Of a stretch of DNA of 38,393 nucleotides, positions 8,901 through 17,392 are shown piece after piece. Numbering within the stretch: the stretch's first letter is position 1; each line of letters starts with the position of its first letter. Source of the DNA: Pseudaestuariivita atlantica. GTDB taxonomy: Bacteria > Pseudomonadota > Alphaproteobacteria > Rhodobacterales > Rhodobacteraceae. The translations under genes and the position numbers were made by a program. The stretch is taken from contig NZ_AQQZ01000015.1 of the NCBI RefSeq assembly GCF_001205715.1, positions 1 through 38,393 of the forward strand. Reading direction: 5' to 3'. A model generated the notes under the pieces. That model was not told the DNA's origin, made no database searches, and saw only the letters and a list, made by a program, of their open reading frames with translations.

Positions 8901-10072
8901 AGCGCGGCCAGCGCGTCGGGGCCGGTCTGGCCAAAGGCGACGGTCATGCCGTCGGGGCTGGAATTGACGCGCGGGGGCTTGGTCGTGGCGTACCACGTCA
9001 CCGAATGCAGAAGCCCGTGATAGACGCTGGTATCGGGCAGGTCGGCGGCTGTGTCGGGCTGGTCGCGCAGCGTCCAGCCAAGGTCGGTCATCAACGCGTC
9101 CCATGCCGCCACGGGATCGGCCTCGCTGGCCCATGGCGTGCGCGTGGCCGAGCAATCGGTGCCCCAATGCGTCACCGGCCCCTGCATCGGGTCAGCCTTT
9201 GGATCGGAATACCAGCCGACCACGAGATACGCGAATTGCTGCTGGTCGTTGAAGGGGACGGGTTTGGTGCCGTTCTCGGTGCCAAGGTCGTCATAGAAGC
9301 CGAAGACATCCATCACCCCCGGCTGGTAGGCGTGGAACGTGGCCTGACCCGGACCCACGGCGCGCAGGAACAGGTTGGTGCCACTGGCGCCGCTTTCGCC
9401 CTCCCATTCGCTCAGAACGTGCGAGCCGCCGATCGTCGTCGTCTCGATCGTGCCGGGTTCTTCGGGATGCGGGTTGACGAAGGGGTTGGCGGTGCCCTCC
9501 GCGCCCAGCGCGTCGGACACGATGATCCAGCTGCGGGTCTTGCGCGCGGTTTTCGGGTCTTCGAGCGGGTCGAACCGCGTCACCAGCCAGCGGTTTGGCA
9601 CCAGCGGGAAGCAGACCTCGGGCGAGGGCGCGATTTCGACCCGCGGCGCGCTGGTATAGCCCTTGCCGGCCAGCACGACCGTCACGCCCACAACCGCGCC
9701 GTCCTTCAACTCGGCCACCGCCGCGGCCCCGCTGCCGCCACCGCCCGACAGGGTCACGGTGGGCGGCACGACATAGCCATACCCGGCATTGGTCACCGCC
9801 ACGCTGCCGACGCCATCGCCGGACAGCGCGGCGGTGCCGGTCGCGCGGATCTGCGTCCCCGTGGTCAGCGCCTTGGGCAGCGCCCAATGCAGGTGCACGC
9901 CCACCTTGGGCGCATTGCCTGTCTGTCCGGTGTCGGGCATCGGGTCGGCGAACTGGGTGACCTTGTCGTAATCGACGTTCCAGCGGTACCAGTCCTCGCC
10001 GTTCTGGACGGCGGTATTCACGACCAAGGCTTCAAGGCCAATGGGCGTCAACAGGGGCGAAGTGCTGGGCAT
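5996..10072 (-). CDS. Giant uncharacterised cluster protein (1358 aa) with a Gly-rich repeat insert
   Basis: 1358 residues, no signal peptide and no membrane segment seen. The N-terminal block reads WYRWNVDYDKVTQF and GVHLHWALPKALTTGT (residues 28-73) and resumes with FPLVPNRWLVTRFDPLED (155-172). Between them, at about 88-148, is a Gly-rich repeat insert (GYGYVVPPTVTLSGGGGSGA, then GKGYTSAPRVEI). The middle (about 480-600) is helical and probably coiled coil. The C-terminal half is soluble mixed alpha/beta and ends near SWSFVQRASPGAEEYLVKSL and LVEGWLRFVPE. I recognise no enzyme motif. The ATG at 10072 lies 9 nt after the stop of the 1040-residue protein, so they are co-transcribed. A large cytosolic or unconventionally exported structural protein is an inference only. 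Confidence 0.8.
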   Translation of the reverse strand: MPSTSPLLTPIGLEALVVNTAVQNGEDWYRWNVDYDKVTQFADPMPDTGQTGNAPKVGVHLHWALPKALTTGTQIRATGTAALSGDGVGSVAVTNAGYGYVVPPTVTLSGGGGSGAAAVAELKDGAVVGVTVVLAGKGYTSAPRVEIAPSPEVCFPLVPNRWLVTRFDPLEDPKTARKTRSWIIVSDALGAEGTANPFVNPHPEEPGTIETTTIGGSHVLSEWEGESGASGTNLFLRAVGPGQATFHAYQPGVMDVFGFYDDLGTENGTKPVPFNDQQQFAYLVVGWYSDPKADPMQGPVTHWGTDCSATRTPWASEADPVAAWDALMTDLGWTLRDQPDTAADLPDTSVYHGLLHSVTWYATTKPPRVNSSPDGMTVAFGQTGPDALAALVKAEAASAAEGQLELQELEALNFNALKTLDKADGSAQLDLKIRDAWFSELPGGVTWDVVGATDTGMTPLSHDAPAPVPPLTPAQAAALATLNSDQARLDQMSRALQSRKYELYSVWWKQNRAKHTKAWQNYVGNGQPVNNPGAQAILDRINEALDPGNADGLFAQVKDEEAAVAKLRATLPDPTDPHAIAVYARDTLKLNPEVHILKAAPAPTFYGATDPVMLVSGLAPSTKQKSQFPTYSAEEGWNKKLTVRITSQTATGVNATIEGKTVPITPTSPSKDLAALIPSVTSDAFPAQVQSSLPNLLTETFFADPQNAATIIDVGASGDGGDPAITALAAAMAAMTAQIGTPEPPLVESVAFADWQQAWSPVFLEWKVSYFATVEKDPIDHGGGGDDGPLPDNWPFDLEQWAFDGTGFRWTGGNVPPKSGSNSTSLQQSYTGRTFLTQQGTFALISRLHHYIQTAPKPEEALQKVEDLIEKVGEMNFMSQRLTGLTDAMTMRTLVPGNPPSPDIAPVIGQEYSETPDPSDGNQDLSFGPGTPFFFPVRGGFFAIGGLTVVDAFGQSVDLMKAGGNTGKGYPFVPIKGEGLAPASGTQITDPPLAEALQFSPRLVQPARLNLDWVSAEDDDRVLGLAADVNPVCGWIIPNHLDAGLAVYDATGGALGEMMEFAAVTGAPQVGWLPAPDSPAAVSDPGDISNTHLKNFVAGLLARQDEGAGFRNFLAAIDETLWTVDPLGGRADQNLSVLVGRPLAVVRARYGLELDGLEMSNMSWRDTLLDYGIDIGKLQFQLKLGSTQLYDDGLMGYFDPGQTGEDYTTFNAVHMPESRGPATPPYLKQVAPGNFLTSAFDGNFTYLTMILDPRGDIHAFTGILPHKTITLPDTFVEGPMQTFQLNFRSGPIVTPTQQIRIPYPTERHGSWSFVQRASPGAEEYLVKSLVRTTEQARLDTTPPALVEGWLRFVPEKGS
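9629..9811 (-). repeat. Gly-rich GxGYTSxP repeat insert in the 1358-aa protein
   Basis: It encodes about 61 residues (88-148) made of two GxGY units around an SGGGGSGAAAVA core. The same repeat type occurs six or so times in the adjacent 1040-aa gene. It sits between two parts of what reads as one continuous conserved block, so it looks inserted. Confidence 0.6.
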
Positions 10073-10081
10073 GACGAAATC

Positions 10082-13000
10082 CTATGTGGCCGACTGGTTC
10101 TGGAAGATCATCTGCTCGGGCGAGCGGACCATCTGGATCGCGAAATCGGCGCTGTCGAACGTGTTGGGCAGCGTGCCGCCATAGGCGCTGGTCAGCGCGG
10201 CCTCGATCCCCGCCGACAGCTTGCCGATGTCGAGCACGCGGGCCACGTCGCCGCCCCTGAAATAGGAGGCGATGGGCACGCTTTGGCCGGCGATGATCGT
10301 ACCGGTCTGGTGCCCTTCCACGTCCGACACATAACGCAGGTCGACCGCCTGCGTGTCCTCGATCCCGAAGGCCAGCTGCTCTTTCGGTTCGCCGAATTCC
10401 ACCCATGCGGGCGGCTCGGGGAAGAGGCAGAACAGCACCTCGGGCGCGAGATGCGCGATGCGCAGGGGCTGGATCGGGTTCGACGGGACCGGCTGGTTGT
10501 CGGCGGAATTGGTCGAGGTTGCATAGGCCTTCACCTCCAGCCCCGGCCAGCCCGCCACGACCGCCGACCGCATCAGGCACCCGACCAGCGGCACGCCGGG
10601 AGTGGCCTGCGGGTTGGCCACGGTCGCGCCCGTCAGCTTGGCGCGGGTCTGGAAAGATTCCTGCAGCGTGCCGTGATCCAGCAACTCGTAATTCAGCGAC
10701 TGGTAGAGCACCTCCTGCGAGTTCTCGATCGCCACCGACAGCGCCCCGTCCAGCAGCGCCGACTGGTAATTCGGATCGACGTAGAAAAAGCGCAGCGATT
10801 CAGGCGGCAGGGCGCGGGTGTCGGGCACCATCTGGGCAAAGGGCAGCCCCGCCATCAGCCGCAACCGCCCCAGCCACTCCACCACGTAGGACAGGGGCGT
10901 CGGTTCGACCGAGGCCAGCGCGCTGCCGTTCAACTGCTGCAGAAGCGTTCCCACGGCCGGTTGCGCCATGAGCGATTTCAGCGCCTCGACCACGTTGGGC
11001 GGGGGCGCGGGTTCGGGGGCCGTGAAGGCCAGCGTCGCCGCCGATCCCAGCGGCGCGGCATCGGCAAGCCCCAGCTTGGGCGCAAGCGAGGTGCGGAACT
11101 CCTCGGTCAGATACTCCATCACCGCGTCCGAGAAGAGATCGCTTTCCAGCAGCGTCTCAAGCTCGGCCACCGTCGCGGGATCGTCGTTGGCAAGGTTGGG
11201 GCTGGGCAGCTTTTCCTTCAGGATGCCCGAGGGCGCCTGGTTGATCCGCTCCAGCAACAGGTTGGCGAGCGAGATGCCGCCCCGCCGCCACTTGCGCAGT
11301 TCGGTGGCAAAGTTCTGGTCCGACAGCGCCTGCAACCGCCCCGCCTGCCAGCCCGCGGCATAGGACTGGTCGAAGACGCCCGTCGCCTCGTCATAGATCA
11401 TCGCGGACCCGGCATTCTGCCACGGGTCATGGTCGAAACCCGGCACCGGCAGGGGCGTCAGCGGCCCGCGATACCACGCGAACGTGTCGACGCCCGACCG
11501 CGTCTGGTATTCAAGCGCGGTATATCCCTGTGCCAGCGCCGCGCTGACCTGCTGTGCCTGTGCAGAGCCGTCGCCGGGCCCCGGATCGGGCAGGCGCAAG
11601 AGAAGCGCGTCCTTGCCGCCGGGTCCCAGCGCGGGCGCGCCGAGGTTCAGCATCAGGTCGCGGAAATTGCCGAATTCCGACAGGCACTGGAACGTCCAGT
11701 TATACAGCGACACGACACGCACCCGGTCGACCGGTTCCTTGGTCGCGGGGTCGGTCCAGTCGGGGGTGTCGCCAAGGAAATCGGTGAAGCCTTCGAGGCT
11801 GACAAGATGCGCCTGCCACGTGCCCGCCGTCTGCGCGACCGCCGCAGCACCCGACCCGCCACCGCCCGAGAAGGTCACCGTCGGCGGCGAGGTATAGCCC
11901 GTCCCGCCCGCGAGGATCTGCACGTCCTCGACCTGGCCGGTGTCGTTGAGGATCGCGACGGCGGAGGCGCCGCTGCCGCCGCCCCCTTCGAACGCGATGG
12001 CGGGGGGCGAGGTGTATCCGTTGCCCGTCGCCTCCAGCGTGAGCGCCGCGACCGGGCCGGGGCCGGGCAGGGGAAACCGGTTGCCCACGACCACCGAGTG
12101 TTCGCCATCGCCTGTGACCAGCGTGTCGGCTTTTGCCACGGTCGACACCTGCCGCACATGCGCCAGCCAGCGCGGTTCGGACGTGCCGCCGGGGGTGTAG
12201 CGGGGCATGAGCGCGGCGAAGTCGGCGGTGGACAGGTCGATCGCACGGCCCTGCACGCCGCGGGCGGCGACGCCCGTCGCGCCCGATCCGTCGCCGGTGA
12301 TCGTGACCTCCGGGTCGGATTTGTACAACTCGCCCGGCGCGGTCACCGTGATGCCCGCGATCATGCCGTCGGTCACCGTGGCCGAGGCCCTGGCCCCGGT
12401 CCCGCCGCCACCCTTCATGCTGATCGCCGCCCCTTGGGGATAGCCCGTGCCACCGGACGCGATGCGGATTGCCGTGACCGCGCCGTCCGTGACCACCGCC
12501 GTCGCGGCGAACCCGGCACCACCGCCCGCGATGCTGACGATGGGCGCGCTGGTATATCCCGACCCGCCCGCATCCACGGCAATCGCCGTGACCACGCCGT
12601 CGGCGATGTCGGCGGTGGCGGTCGCGCCGACACCTCCGTCGCCGCCGCTGAACGCGACGGTGGCCGAGGTATAGCCCGACCCGCCCGCCGTGACGCGCAC
12701 CGCCGTCACCTCGTCCAGCTTGTCCTGCACCTCCGGCGTCAGTTGCGGCGGCAGGATCCCGGGGCCGGGATCGAGGATTTCCGAGGCGCGGTAGGTCGTC
12801 AGTGGCTTGGCCAGCTCGCCCGCGCGCACCAGCAGCACGGCAAGGTAGGGCGTCCCGTCATCGACGGAACCGGTGTTCATCTGCCGCTCCCACGGCAGCG
12901 CGCCGCCCGACAGGACGACCGAGGGCAGGTTCTGGTCATAGGCGCCAAGCCCGCCCTGCGGCGGAAAGACGGCATGAATTTCGGACGGGTCGAGCGCGAA

Positions 13001-13204
13001 ACGCGGGGCCGTGACCGAAAAGGTCTGCGTCAGGCGCTGGCCGTCGGGGAACTGGGTCTTGGGGATCTCCTCCCCGCCCTCGGCGACCGAGGTGCTTTGA
13101 ACCTCCTGCCACGCGGTGATGACGAAATCGCCCGCTTCCAGTGGCGGGATATGGCGGTTGAAGAACGTGATGTCTTCGACCGTGGTGCCCTGTTCGTCAG
13201 CCAT
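10082..13204 (-). CDS. Giant uncharacterised cluster protein (1040 aa) with two Gly-rich repeat tracts
   Basis: 1040 residues starting MADEQGTTVEDITFFN at an ATG (13204), no signal peptide. Residues 60-145 form a conserved-looking block (FALDPSEIHAVFPPQGG, LPWERQMN, DDGTPYLAVLLVRAGEL). Residues 165-314 and 384-459 are tandem Gly-rich repeats with the signature GGSGYTSAP / SGGGGSGA / DGAVTAI. After about 465 come mixed domains with WTFQCLSEFGNFRDLMLNLG and a helical part (about 620-770). The C-terminal region has LRFFYVDPNYQSALLDGALS, followed by a beta-rich end. No catalytic motif is recognised. It lies 53 nt after the DUF6603-like gene and 9 nt before the 1358-aa gene, so it belongs to one operon. 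The paired presence with a repeat-containing neighbour suggests physical partnership, which is inference. Confidence 0.8.
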   Translation of the reverse strand: MADEQGTTVEDITFFNRHIPPLEAGDFVITAWQEVQSTSVAEGGEEIPKTQFPDGQRLTQTFSVTAPRFALDPSEIHAVFPPQGGLGAYDQNLPSVVLSGGALPWERQMNTGSVDDGTPYLAVLLVRAGELAKPLTTYRASEILDPGPGILPPQLTPEVQDKLDEVTAVRVTAGGSGYTSATVAFSGGDGGVGATATADIADGVVTAIAVDAGGSGYTSAPIVSIAGGGAGFAATAVVTDGAVTAIRIASGGTGYPQGAAISMKGGGGTGARASATVTDGMIAGITVTAPGELYKSDPEVTITGDGSGATGVAARGVQGRAIDLSTADFAALMPRYTPGGTSEPRWLAHVRQVSTVAKADTLVTGDGEHSVVVGNRFPLPGPGPVAALTLEATGNGYTSPPAIAFEGGGGSGASAVAILNDTGQVEDVQILAGGTGYTSPPTVTFSGGGGSGAAAVAQTAGTWQAHLVSLEGFTDFLGDTPDWTDPATKEPVDRVRVVSLYNWTFQCLSEFGNFRDLMLNLGAPALGPGGKDALLLRLPDPGPGDGSAQAQQVSAALAQGYTALEYQTRSGVDTFAWYRGPLTPLPVPGFDHDPWQNAGSAMIYDEATGVFDQSYAAGWQAGRLQALSDQNFATELRKWRRGGISLANLLLERINQAPSGILKEKLPSPNLANDDPATVAELETLLESDLFSDAVMEYLTEEFRTSLAPKLGLADAAPLGSAATLAFTAPEPAPPPNVVEALKSLMAQPAVGTLLQQLNGSALASVEPTPLSYVVEWLGRLRLMAGLPFAQMVPDTRALPPESLRFFYVDPNYQSALLDGALSVAIENSQEVLYQSLNYELLDHGTLQESFQTRAKLTGATVANPQATPGVPLVGCLMRSAVVAGWPGLEVKAYATSTNSADNQPVPSNPIQPLRIAHLAPEVLFCLFPEPPAWVEFGEPKEQLAFGIEDTQAVDLRYVSDVEGHQTGTIIAGQSVPIASYFRGGDVARVLDIGKLSAGIEAALTSAYGGTLPNTFDSADFAIQMVRSPEQMIFQNQSAT
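11828..12055 (-). repeat. Gly-rich repeat tract 2 in the 1040-aa protein
   Basis: It encodes residues 384-459: two repeats of the form (A/G)xGNGYTSPPAIAFEGGGGSGA, then GGTGYTSPPTVTFSGGGGSGA. The two units are closely similar at protein level, indicating recent duplication within the gene. Confidence 0.65.
12263..12712 (-). repeat. Gly-rich repeat tract 1 in the 1040-aa protein
   Basis: It encodes residues 165-314. About four consecutive units share a (T/A)AI-x-V/I-x-AGGSGYTSA start, a Gly-rich centre and a DGxVTAI end. The last unit is degenerate (GELYKSDPEVTITGDGSGA). Such repeats are known from large surface and phage-tail-like proteins; their role here is unknown. Confidence 0.65.
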
Positions 13205-13257
13205 GTGCCGTCCTCGTGACCAATATCATCCTTGGAAAACAGATAAAAAAGAACGTG

Positions 13258-16200
13258 TTACGCAACTCTGCCCAGCATCGGCGCACCTGCGAAACTGCGT
13301 GCGAGGTCGTCGACGAAGGGTTGCATGTCGCCATCGGTGCGGGCGTTCACGCCCGCCGCACCCAGCGCATCGAAAAGGGCCGACCGCGCATCCGCCGTCT
13401 CGACCGCCGTTTGCGCAATCGTGCCAAGCGAGCCGGGATCGACCGTCGGCGCACCGGTCTGCGCCGTCTGCGGGATCGGCAGCAGGTCGTTTTCGGCGGC
13501 GGTCGGGTTGATCGGATCGCGGGCAAGGTTGGCGGCGGGGAAGGGGCCGACGCCGGTCATCGGGTGCAGCTTGGCTCCGACGCCGGTCAGGCCCGTCACC
13601 CGGCCCGGCAGCGTCTTGGCCTCGGCCTTGGGCGTCTTGCCCGCCGCGATCGGTTCGCCCCACAGCGCCTCTGGCACGGCGGCGATGTTCTGCGGCGTGT
13701 TCCACGTGGCCGCGATGTCCTGGATCTCGGCATCGCGGGTAATCTGCAGGTTCAGGTTGGACGACACGCAGTTGACGCCCATCGGCCGCACGCCCACGAA
13801 ATACCCGTCTTCCCGTGCGCAGGGCGGTGCTCCCTCCTGCGCGGGGTCAAGCGTTGGCGGCGCGAGCGTGGACGTCTCCCCGTCGCCCGTCACCAGCGTC
13901 ACCTCGGTCACCGGCCACGCGGTCTTCAGGTCGAACGAGAAATCCTTGGCCCGCACCAGCCAGCGCCCGTCTTTCATGTCGACCGGCATCCGGCCCGAGA
14001 CGGGCACGATCTTGAGCACGTTGTTGAAGGGCACCGTGGGCTGGTCGTTGACCGCGGCGTGCACGCCTTCGGTCTGCGGCGCCTCGGCCTTGCTGTCCTG
14101 CGGCAGCAGGTCCGAGAAGCTGGTGAAGCTGATGTAGTCGGGATGCGTGTCCTGATCGGCCCCGAAACTGACCGAGAAGGACACGATCCACAGGTGCACA
14201 TGCGCGACGCCGCCAAGTGGCGGACCCCACAGGGCCACGTCCGCGCCGACCTCGACCTTGATCGTGCCCTTGATGAACAGCAGGTTCACCGTGACAGAAA
14301 CCCCGATGGACACGCCGACCGAGGCGACGAAGTGGAAGGGCTTCCACTGGATCAGGAAATCGGCATGCGCCGTGAACCACGCCCTGATCGGCCCGGCATG
14401 GAACTGCACGTCCAGCGCGCCACCCCCCATCGCCGCCGAGGGCGTTAGCGCGAAATAGCTCTCGCCCGAGATGTTGACGAGGTCCGACACCTTCCAGTTG
14501 AAGCCAAGGCGCGGCTCGTCCGGGTAATGGTCGGGCTTCTTGAAATAGGGGGAGTAGCCGCCCACCGTGACCACGAAATCGCCCGCATAGGGCGAGGGAT
14601 CGAACCACACGGCAAAGGCAAACCCGCCCGTCAGCTTGCACTCGGGCGTCAGCACGTAGGAATTGGGCGTCAGCGCCAGCGTGGCGAGGATTTCACCCTT
14701 GGACGGCAGGATCAGGACGCGCAGGCCCAGTTCGACATAGACGAATGTCGTGGCCCCCGTCTGCGGCAGTTTCAGCCGCGACAGGCCCAGCAGTGCGATT
14801 TCGAACTCGTCGCCGAATTCCACGATCAGAAGCGCGTTGGAGGTCAGCACCTCGAACGTGGTGAACTGCACGCCGGCGGCGAGGAAATGCACGCCCTGCG
14901 CGGGGGGCACGTAGTCCTTGATCGCCTCCAGCGCCTTTGACGGTCCTGCATCCTTGCCGCCCACGGCCGACGGGTTGGCGATGCCCGCGACCAGCGGGAA
15001 CTCCTGCACCTTGTCCTGTTCGGGGATCTTGATCGCGCGGTTGTATCCGAACCCGCCCGACAGCCCCGTGACGAAGAAGAAGGGCGGCCCGCCAAGCGGC
15101 ACGTCGACCAGCACGAAGACGAAGAGCGACGGATGCCCGCTGACCTCGGCCCAGCTGCCAAGCGCGGTCAGTGAAAAGGCCGAGCCCACCTTGACCAGCG
15201 CGGTGCCGTTGTATTCCACGATCTCGGCGCCATCGACGGTCACCTTGTCCTTGTAAAGCCCGCCCGCCAGTTCCACCGGCCCCGCGTTCAGTTCGAAATC
15301 GATCCCTTCAAGGTCAAGCGAATAGGCCGAGATGTCGGTGGGTGTGCGCAGCGGGATGTCGACGCTCAGATCCTTCAGCGTCACCTCCAGTGCGGCGAGT
15401 TTCACCTGCCCGTTGAAGATGAGGTCGAGGTCGTAATCGGGGTTGGGTTGCTCCCACCCGATGCCCAGCGTCTTGACGAAGAGCGGCCCGAACGTGCGCT
15501 GGATCGGCAGCGTTACCGTGTCGGTCGGCTTGTCCTTGTCGTCATAGAGCTGGAAATTGACCGTGGTCGACTGGTCGGGATCGTGGATATAGGCGATGGC
15601 GGCGGAAAACGCGGGCGCAACGGCCTCCTTGTCCGACCCTTCCGCCTTGTCGGTTTCGCCCGATGACAAGAGGTTCTGCGCCACCGGGTTGCCCGACGCA
15701 CCCGTCGCGTTGCCCACCGGCAGGCCGATGTGATCGGCCCGGATGCCGCCGCCCCAAGGGATTTTCGACAGGTCCGCGAAATCGAGCGACAGGTACATGC
15801 GCGGTTCGACCCCGCCAAGGCTGAACCCCTTGACCGAGGCCAGCGGCGTGTCCTCGGCCCCGGCATAGTCGAGGCCAAGGCTCACAAGTTCCACGCGCGG
15901 GCGGAAGCTGGGCGTTGTGCCGTCCTCGCGCACCACGAAGACCGACACGCCGGGTTTCGAATGGGTGCCCTTGGGATCGGCACGCTTGACCCAGTTCGCG
16001 TCGTCGGATTCGCCGGTGAAATACTTGCCGATCTGCAGCGTCAGGCTGTTGGGCTTCTTCGCGGTGTCCTTGGTTTTCGCGTCGGGCGTGTCCTTGGACT
16101 TGCCGACCTCGATATCCGGCACGGTCAGGCGCAGGCCGTAATCCGTCACCCCGTCCGAGATATCCTCGGACGTGATATAAATCCCGCCCTTGCCCAGCTT

Positions 16201-17124
16201 GACGACCGGGTCGGTGCGGCTGGCGAGGATCGACAGCCCTTCGGCCAAGAGCCATTCGGCGCGCTTCTTGGCGGTGTCGAGCGTCTTGACCTTGTCGAAC
16301 GACCCGAACGTGAACGGATCGCCAGACCCGGAAGGCTTGGTCAAGAGCCCCAGATCGACGAAGACCTCGCCGATCTTCTTCTCGGTTGACGGGATCGTTG
16401 TGTCGGTCCAGCCCTTGACCGTGTCGGTGGCCAGGATCGGGTTGGCCCAGTTCGACACCTGCGTCAGCGCGTCCAGCAATCCCTGCAGCGTGGTCTGCGT
16501 CGATTGCGGGTTGGGCGGGGTGAAATCGGTAAACGTCAGTTCGAATTCGGGGTCTTGGGAAAAGTATACCTTTCCGGTCGCGGCCAGCCCCGTGAACGTC
16601 TCTGACCCGGTGGTGAATTTCTGTTTCGACTTGGCCTCGATCGTCAGGAGGATCGGGTGGTCATCGTCGCCCGTGACCACCACCTTGCCCGACAGGGGCA
16701 GCTGGAACAGCGGGATCGTGACATAGCCGTCGATGGTGACGGGCTTGCCCTCGGTGAACGCATGATAGAGCCCCGCCGACACGACCGAGGTCGCGCCTTC
16801 ATTGGTTTTCGGCAGCACGATGTAGACGGGCGTCTTGTCGCCCTTCCAGTTGATCTCGTACCACGCGTTGCCATCGGGGCTGACATCCGACGGGTCTCCG
16901 AGGAAATCACGCAACAAGTTCAGCAGGTTGTCGCGGTCGTTGGGGATGTTCCGGATATAGGGGAGCGGATCGGCGAACCAGTCGAGGTTCAGTTCAAGCT
17001 GGTCCCCGGCCTCTTTCAGGATGCCGACAAGCAGGCCGATATCCTTCAGGCGCGCATCGATTTCCGTGGCGGGAAACGAAATGGCAGACGATTGATCGAG
17101 CAATAGTATCTTCAACCCCGGCAC
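13258..17124 (-). CDS. DUF6603-like giant beta-rich protein (1288 aa), first gene of the cluster
   Basis: 1288 residues beginning MPGLKILLLDQSS at a GTG (17122-17124), no signal peptide. The segment at about 850-990 (GGYSPYFKKPDHYPDEPRLG, NWKVSDLVNISGESYFALTP, MGGGALDVQFHAGPIRAWF, then WKPFHFVASVGVSIGVSV) matches my recollection of DUF6603, a family of unknown function found in bacteria and fungi. Residues about 640-990 consist of long amphipathic or hydrophobic beta-strands, which could form a large sheet, groove or barrel. The N-terminal 500 residues are beta-rich with lipid- or ligand-binding-like alternation, but I recognise no domain there. The last 290 residues are Pro/Ala-rich linker. 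It is the first gene after a 268-nt non-coding region, so the operon promoter should be there. An upstream GGAGG is 16 nt from the GTG, which is unusually far. Confidence 0.8.
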   Translation of the reverse strand: MPGLKILLLDQSSAISFPATEIDARLKDIGLLVGILKEAGDQLELNLDWFADPLPYIRNIPNDRDNLLNLLRDFLGDPSDVSPDGNAWYEINWKGDKTPVYIVLPKTNEGATSVVSAGLYHAFTEGKPVTIDGYVTIPLFQLPLSGKVVVTGDDDHPILLTIEAKSKQKFTTGSETFTGLAATGKVYFSQDPEFELTFTDFTPPNPQSTQTTLQGLLDALTQVSNWANPILATDTVKGWTDTTIPSTEKKIGEVFVDLGLLTKPSGSGDPFTFGSFDKVKTLDTAKKRAEWLLAEGLSILASRTDPVVKLGKGGIYITSEDISDGVTDYGLRLTVPDIEVGKSKDTPDAKTKDTAKKPNSLTLQIGKYFTGESDDANWVKRADPKGTHSKPGVSVFVVREDGTTPSFRPRVELVSLGLDYAGAEDTPLASVKGFSLGGVEPRMYLSLDFADLSKIPWGGGIRADHIGLPVGNATGASGNPVAQNLLSSGETDKAEGSDKEAVAPAFSAAIAYIHDPDQSTTVNFQLYDDKDKPTDTVTLPIQRTFGPLFVKTLGIGWEQPNPDYDLDLIFNGQVKLAALEVTLKDLSVDIPLRTPTDISAYSLDLEGIDFELNAGPVELAGGLYKDKVTVDGAEIVEYNGTALVKVGSAFSLTALGSWAEVSGHPSLFVFVLVDVPLGGPPFFFVTGLSGGFGYNRAIKIPEQDKVQEFPLVAGIANPSAVGGKDAGPSKALEAIKDYVPPAQGVHFLAAGVQFTTFEVLTSNALLIVEFGDEFEIALLGLSRLKLPQTGATTFVYVELGLRVLILPSKGEILATLALTPNSYVLTPECKLTGGFAFAVWFDPSPYAGDFVVTVGGYSPYFKKPDHYPDEPRLGFNWKVSDLVNISGESYFALTPSAAMGGGALDVQFHAGPIRAWFTAHADFLIQWKPFHFVASVGVSIGVSVTVNLLFIKGTIKVEVGADVALWGPPLGGVAHVHLWIVSFSVSFGADQDTHPDYISFTSFSDLLPQDSKAEAPQTEGVHAAVNDQPTVPFNNVLKIVPVSGRMPVDMKDGRWLVRAKDFSFDLKTAWPVTEVTLVTGDGETSTLAPPTLDPAQEGAPPCAREDGYFVGVRPMGVNCVSSNLNLQITRDAEIQDIAATWNTPQNIAAVPEALWGEPIAAGKTPKAEAKTLPGRVTGLTGVGAKLHPMTGVGPFPAANLARDPINPTAAENDLLPIPQTAQTGAPTVDPGSLGTIAQTAVETADARSALFDALGAAGVNARTDGDMQPFVDDLARSFAGAPMLGRVA

Positions 17125-17133
17125 GTGGTGCCG
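17119..17133 (-). promoter_or_regulatory. Small hairpin enclosing the GTG start of the DUF6603-like gene
   Basis: CGGCAC and GTGCCG (6-bp stem, 3-nt loop) form a perfect inverted repeat. The GTG start codon (17122-17124) lies in one arm. The only good Shine-Dalgarno (GGAGG, about 17141-17145) lies outside the hairpin. This may dampen translation initiation of the whole coupled cluster. It is visible in the sequence, but its effect is inference. Confidence 0.35.
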
Positions 17134-17392
17134 ACGCTGACCTCCGGGATCGAATTTTCAAATGACCTAACGTCAAGGCTGGCACAGAAGTTATCACCGG
17201 TAAAGATAATTCCTCGGAAAAAAGCCACTCAAGGTTGTATGCCTCTGGCAATGCACGGCAATTTCAGCACGGAAATGTCAGGAGCTCCCCGAATGTTCGA
17301 GGCTTTGCCGGGGGAGTGATGCGATCAGGGGCAGCTTGCCGTCGAAACGGGCAAGGGCGGTCTGGCCGACGCGTAGGTTGCAGGGTTGCCCG
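17125..17392. promoter_or_regulatory. Leader/promoter region of the giant cluster, 3' flank of the sulfatase gene
   Basis: No gene is seen. On the minus strand a possible sigma-70 pair is TTGAGT (17232-17227) and TATCTT (17208-17203) with an 18-bp spacer. A second, good -35-like TTGACG (17176-17171) has no clear -10. The interval 17150-17270 is clearly more AT-rich than the flanks. A 6-bp CTCCCC/GGGGAG stem (17285-17290 with 17311-17316) lies about 75 nt after the sulfatase stop and could be a weak terminator. Confidence 0.35.

Noticed and set aside
6536-13219. A plus-strand open frame of 2227 codons
   Set aside because: It is antisense to the 1358- and 1040-residue cluster genes, is rich in Arg/His/Gly without domain structure, and spans two genes. 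It is a shadow caused by high GC.
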